A DNA stretch of 64,000 nucleotides, taken from Planctomycetaceae bacterium (lineage in GTDB: Bacteria; Planctomycetota; Phycisphaerae; Phycisphaerales; SM1A02). The translations under genes and the position numbers were made by a program. The notes below the pieces were generated by a model. That model was not told the DNA's origin and ran no database searches. It saw only the letters and a list, made by a program, of their open reading frames with translations. This document shows positions 61,342 through 64,000 of this stretch, piece by piece (position 1 is the first letter of the stretch; the number at the start of each line of letters is the position of its first letter). The stretch is from assembly GCA_947490615.1 (NCBI GenBank), contig CANLHK010000005.1:124001-188000 (forward strand), read 5' to 3'.

Positions 61342-62430
61342 TCAAACGTAATGCTTGCCGAAGCGGTTGGCAATGAAGGCGTCGTAGCCGACATCTTCCA
61401 TCTTCACGAAGCCGCTCTGCGGAACCTGCCCATCCTTGAGCATGTCGAGCACCGCGCAGACGCCCGCGGCCGTCGTGATCTGGATGCCCGTCCAATGCTT
61501 GCCGTTGATGGTCGCAGCAGGCACGCGACGCGCGTCGATCTTCTCGACGAGCTTGCCGTCTTCGATCCCGATGGCGACGCAGACGATGACGATCACATCG
61601 TCCTTGGTCTGCGGAATCGAGCGCTCGAAGATGGTGCAGAGCTCAGGACGATGATCGATGAACCCGAGGTCGTGCAAGAGGAACTTCACGAGCTTGCAGT
61701 GGCCTGGGTAGCGAATTGTCTTGTAGTTCACATTGCGCGCGCGGCCTGCGAGGGATTCGCCGAGCGAACCAAGTCCACCCGAAGTGTTGAACGCCTCGTA
61801 GTCGATGCCGCCGATGCTGAACTCTTCGAGATTCTCCAGCGGTGGCAGAAGCGTCATCTTCCCGTCGACCAGCGCCTCGCAAGGATTGCAGTACTCGTTC
61901 ACCAGTCCGTTGGTCGACCAGGTCAGGTTGTACTTGAGCTGGTTGGTCGGATGCTGCGGCAGCGCGCCCACGCGGCAGCGCAACTCGTGAATCGAACTCA
62001 TCGGCTTGGCGAGATGATTCGCGGCGATGGTGATGTAACCGGGCGCCAGTCCGCACTGCGGAATGAATGCGGTGCGCGCACCTTGCGCGAGCGCTTGCAC
62101 CTTCTTGGTCACAGCCACATCTTCGGTGAGATCGAGGTAGTGCACGCCATGCGCCTTGGCGCGATCGGCGATCAGTGGATTGCAGAAGAACGGCGCACAG
62201 GAGATGAGCCCCCACTGCGTTCCATGCGGGCCCTTCATCGCGGCGTCAAGGTCGCTCGCATTGCTGAAGTCGGCCGTGGCACCCGTCGCGTTGGGAAGAC
62301 CAGCGATCGACTCGCGCCATGAGGGCTCATGCGAGTCGATGACATGCACGCGGTACTCGTTGGTGTGCGCGAGAAAGTGAGCGGCCATGCGACCGATCTT
62401 GCCTGAACCGATGATGAGGACATTTTTCAT
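61342..62430 (-). CDS. Saccharopine dehydrogenase family protein
   Basis: NAD(P)-dependent oxidoreductase of the saccharopine dehydrogenase/LYS9 type. From the ATG at 62430 it has 362 residues, beginning MKNVLIIGSGKIGRMAAHFL with the Rossmann G-x-G-x-x-G. DFSNASDLDAAMKG lies near 58, CNPLIADRAKAHGVHYLDLT near 86 and IPQCGLAPGYITIAANHL near 124 (family PGxx motif). The C-terminal domain has TIRYPGHCKLVKFLLHDLGF near 238. Upstream in-frame codons to 62457 are less likely. It may take part in lysine catabolism, carboxyspermidine metabolism or another imine reduction. The substrate cannot be told. It converges on the DUF1080 gene, 15 bases between stops. Confidence 0.85.
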   Translation of the reverse strand: MKNVLIIGSGKIGRMAAHFLAHTNEYRVHVIDSHEPSWRESIAGLPNATGATADFSNASDLDAAMKGPHGTQWGLISCAPFFCNPLIADRAKAHGVHYLDLTEDVAVTKKVQALAQGARTAFIPQCGLAPGYITIAANHLAKPMSSIHELRCRVGALPQHPTNQLKYNLTWSTNGLVNEYCNPCEALVDGKMTLLPPLENLEEFSIGGIDYEAFNTSGGLGSLGESLAGRARNVNYKTIRYPGHCKLVKFLLHDLGFIDHRPELCTIFERSIPQTKDDVIVIVCVAIGIEDGKLVEKIDARRVPAATINGKHWTGIQITTAAGVCAVLDMLKDGQVPQSGFVKMEDVGYDAFIANRFGKHYV

Positions 62431-62511
62431 GGGCGCGTCTTTGGAGCGGTCGATCAAACCCGTCGCGAGGGGCGGCGAGGATAGATGGAGTTGTCGACCT
62501 GCGCCCGCGGG

Positions 62512-63747
62512 TCAGTTGAACCGCAATTCGATGAGCGAGAAATCGTCGTCCCAACTCGCCGTCGCCGCCGCAGCGGGGATATCGGCCACCGCAACACCGC
62601 GCCCTTCAAGCATGACCCGCGTGGTCTCACGGACCACCGCATCGAGCAGGCCTTCTGCTGGGCTTTCCTGCAGAAACGCAGCCAAACTCTCCACTCCCCA
62701 GATTCCACCACCAAGGAGGTGGAGTTCAAACACGCCGTCCGAGAAGAGGTAGAGCCGGTCCTTCGGCTCGAGGGTCATGCGCATCGTCGGCGCGTCGTAG
62801 TCGTCGGTCACGCCCACCATGTAGGTCGTCGACTCCAGTTGATGCAGCGTGTCGCCGCGCAGCAACATCGATGGAGGGTGCCCACCTCCTGCCCAGGCGA
62901 GTTCGCGCGTGCGACGGTCGTAGACGCCGTACCACACGGTGAAGTACATCCCGTCGTGTCGCGCCATCGGGAAGGCTGCGTTCAACGCGCTGAGCAGTCG
63001 AGTCGGATCGAGAAGTTGCTCGCGCTCGAGTGAGCCCGAGCGAATCAAGTTCATCGCCGACACACCCATGAGCGCAGGACCAACGCCGTGACCCGAGACA
63101 TCGAGCACATACGCCGCAAGATGATCTTCGTCGATCCAGTGATAGCCAAACACATCACCGCCGAGTGACTCGCAAGGAACAAAGCGCCAATCCGCCTGCA
63201 CGACTCCATCCATCGGCGGATCGAGCAGCGAGCGCACATAGCTCGCGGCGCGATGAATCTCCGCCTTCATGTGCGCCTCGCTGGCGCGCAGTGCTTCGTA
63301 GGCAGCGTTGCGTTCGAGCTGCATGCGAAATCCCCGCGAGTGATGGCGAATCCGCGCCACGAGTTCCACAGGATGCGGAAGCTTGACGAGGTAGTCGCTC
63401 GCGCCGCGCGCAAACGCATCGGCCTTCACCGCGGGATCTTCCTTACCCGTGAGCATGAGCACAGGAACATCGCGCAGCAGCGCGTTGGCGCGGTAGGCGG
63501 GCAGCAACTCAAGGCCGCTGAGACCTGGCATCTCAATGTCCTGCAGGATGACCGTGGGCTTGAACTCCAGCGCCGCGGCGATGGCCTGTGTCGGGTCTTG
63601 CACGCTGCGGTACTCGCAACCGCCGCCATCACCGCCACCCGCACCGTTCTGGGCAAACTGCGCTGCGATCATGCGACGCACCGCCTCGCCCACGATGGCT
63701 TGGTCGTCGATCAGAAGCACGCGGTCGGTGGTGTTCATGGACTGCAT
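62512..63747 (-). CDS. Response regulator with PP2C/SpoIIE-type serine phosphatase output domain
   Basis: A 411-residue two-domain signalling protein. A receiver domain (about 8-135) starts VLLIDDQAIVGEAVRRMIAA. It has the phosphoacceptor Asp in VILQDIEMPGLSGLELLPAY near 68 and VLMLTGKEDPAVKADAFARG near 95 with the conserved Thr and Lys region. A coiled-coil linker (about 140-180) leads to a SpoIIE/RsbU phosphatase domain (about 190-410). That domain has LGGDVFGYHWIDEDHLAAYV, VSGHGVGPALMGVSAMN and YLFSDGVFEL. It probably controls an anti-sigma-factor antagonist or similar phosphoprotein. It follows the cheB stop by 15 bases on the same strand, so the two are co-transcribed. Confidence 0.9.
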   Translation of the reverse strand: MQSMNTTDRVLLIDDQAIVGEAVRRMIAAQFAQNGAGGGDGGGCEYRSVQDPTQAIAAALEFKPTVILQDIEMPGLSGLELLPAYRANALLRDVPVLMLTGKEDPAVKADAFARGASDYLVKLPHPVELVARIRHHSRGFRMQLERNAAYEALRASEAHMKAEIHRAASYVRSLLDPPMDGVVQADWRFVPCESLGGDVFGYHWIDEDHLAAYVLDVSGHGVGPALMGVSAMNLIRSGSLEREQLLDPTRLLSALNAAFPMARHDGMYFTVWYGVYDRRTRELAWAGGGHPPSMLLRGDTLHQLESTTYMVGVTDDYDAPTMRMTLEPKDRLYLFSDGVFELHLLGGGIWGVESLAAFLQESPAEGLLDAVVRETTRVMLEGRGVAVADIPAAAATASWDDDFSLIELRFN

Positions 63748-63762
63748 AGAGATTCCTGAGTG

Positions 63763-64000
63763 TCACACGAGACGCGCCTGCGTCGCACTGGCAATGAGTG
63801 GAAGCGCGAGGGTCTCGACCGCTGCGCCAAGCGCGTGCGCGGCACCCGGCATTCCCCACACCACACTGGTCTTCTGATCTTGCGCAATGGTGTGCCATCC
63901 CGCGCGACGCAAACGCAAGAGACCTTCGGCTCCGTCACTGCCCATGCCTGTGAGCAGGACGGCGACGCCGCGCCGCGATGAAGTGGCGAGCGAGCTGAAC
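63763..64000 (-). CDS. cheB: CheB-type protein-glutamate methylesterase, C-terminal part (runs off right edge)
   Basis: The last 78 codons of a CheB methylesterase domain, which removes methyl groups from chemoreceptor glutamates during adaptation. Readable motifs are [20 protein letters not shown] (with the catalytic Asp of the GMGxDG loop), [18 protein letters not shown], and the closing ALPLIA. These match the family closely. The receiver domain and catalytic Ser/His lie beyond the edge, so a stand-alone methylesterase domain cannot be excluded. The response regulator-PP2C gene follows directly. Confidence 0.9.
   Translation of the reverse strand, partial: FSSLATSSRRGVAVLLTGMGSDGAEGLLRLRRAGWHTIAQDQKTSVVWGMPGAAHALGAAVETLALPLIASATQARLV

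Overview
The window is a G+C-rich bacterial chromosome segment. It most likely comes from a planctomycete of the class Phycisphaerae. The evidence is the two secreted proteins ending in a PAP-hydrophobic-RRRR sorting tail, a CxxC...CxxC zinc-ribbon membrane protein, a 3-keto-disaccharide hydrolase-like (DUF1080) lipoprotein, an FG-GAP exoprotein, and a flagellar operon beside a type II secretion system (T2SS). The lineage call is inference, because no rRNA is present.

Layout. 1-7.2 kb is housekeeping: the 5' end of carB, an acyltransferase, ruvA, manC, ruvX, then pgl and zwf on the opposite strand, and a Xer-type recombinase. 7.3-11.2 kb is a flagellar operon (unknown small gene, flgF, flgG, flgA, flgH) behind a well-formed sigma-54 promoter. 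11.2-16.6 kb holds trpC, a CPBP-family membrane protease, trpS, apaG, asd and a secreted sorting-tail protein. tRNA-Gln(CUG) with a strong terminator follows.

16.9-40.2 kb is the centrepiece. It is a minus-strand T2SS operon reading gspF, gspG, gspH, gspI, gspJ, gspK, gspL, gspM/C fusion, gspD, lipoprotein. The secretin gspD is giant, at about 4,804 residues. By my reading it carries one N0/STN-like domain, about 52 tandem N1-like (KH-fold, secretin_N) domains averaging about 83 residues, and one ordinary C-terminal secretin channel. Ordinary GspD proteins have four N-domains. A five-domain block inside it has been duplicated in tandem. A lipoprotein gene overlaps the gspD stop (GTGA) and is a candidate pilotin. 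GspE and the prepilin peptidase are not in the window. A sorting-tail protein gene lies just upstream of gspF and may be a substrate.

40.3-64 kb holds a cobalamin-binding-like protein, clpB, a tandem YHS-like exported protein, a DUF4239 membrane protein, an ArnT-like glycosyltransferase overlapping a zinc-ribbon membrane protein, a GAF protein, a DUF4287/DUF5655 protein, an FG-GAP protein and a NagB-LmbE fusion. A two-gene exported operon of unknown function comes next, then aroC, a PQQ-type sugar dehydrogenase, a DUF1080 lipoprotein and a saccharopine-dehydrogenase-like protein. Last are a response regulator-PP2C phosphatase and the 3' end of cheB. The right edge may therefore enter a chemotaxis or signalling cluster. 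No IS element, prophage, CRISPR array or rRNA was seen, and no gene-free stretch exceeds 300 bases.
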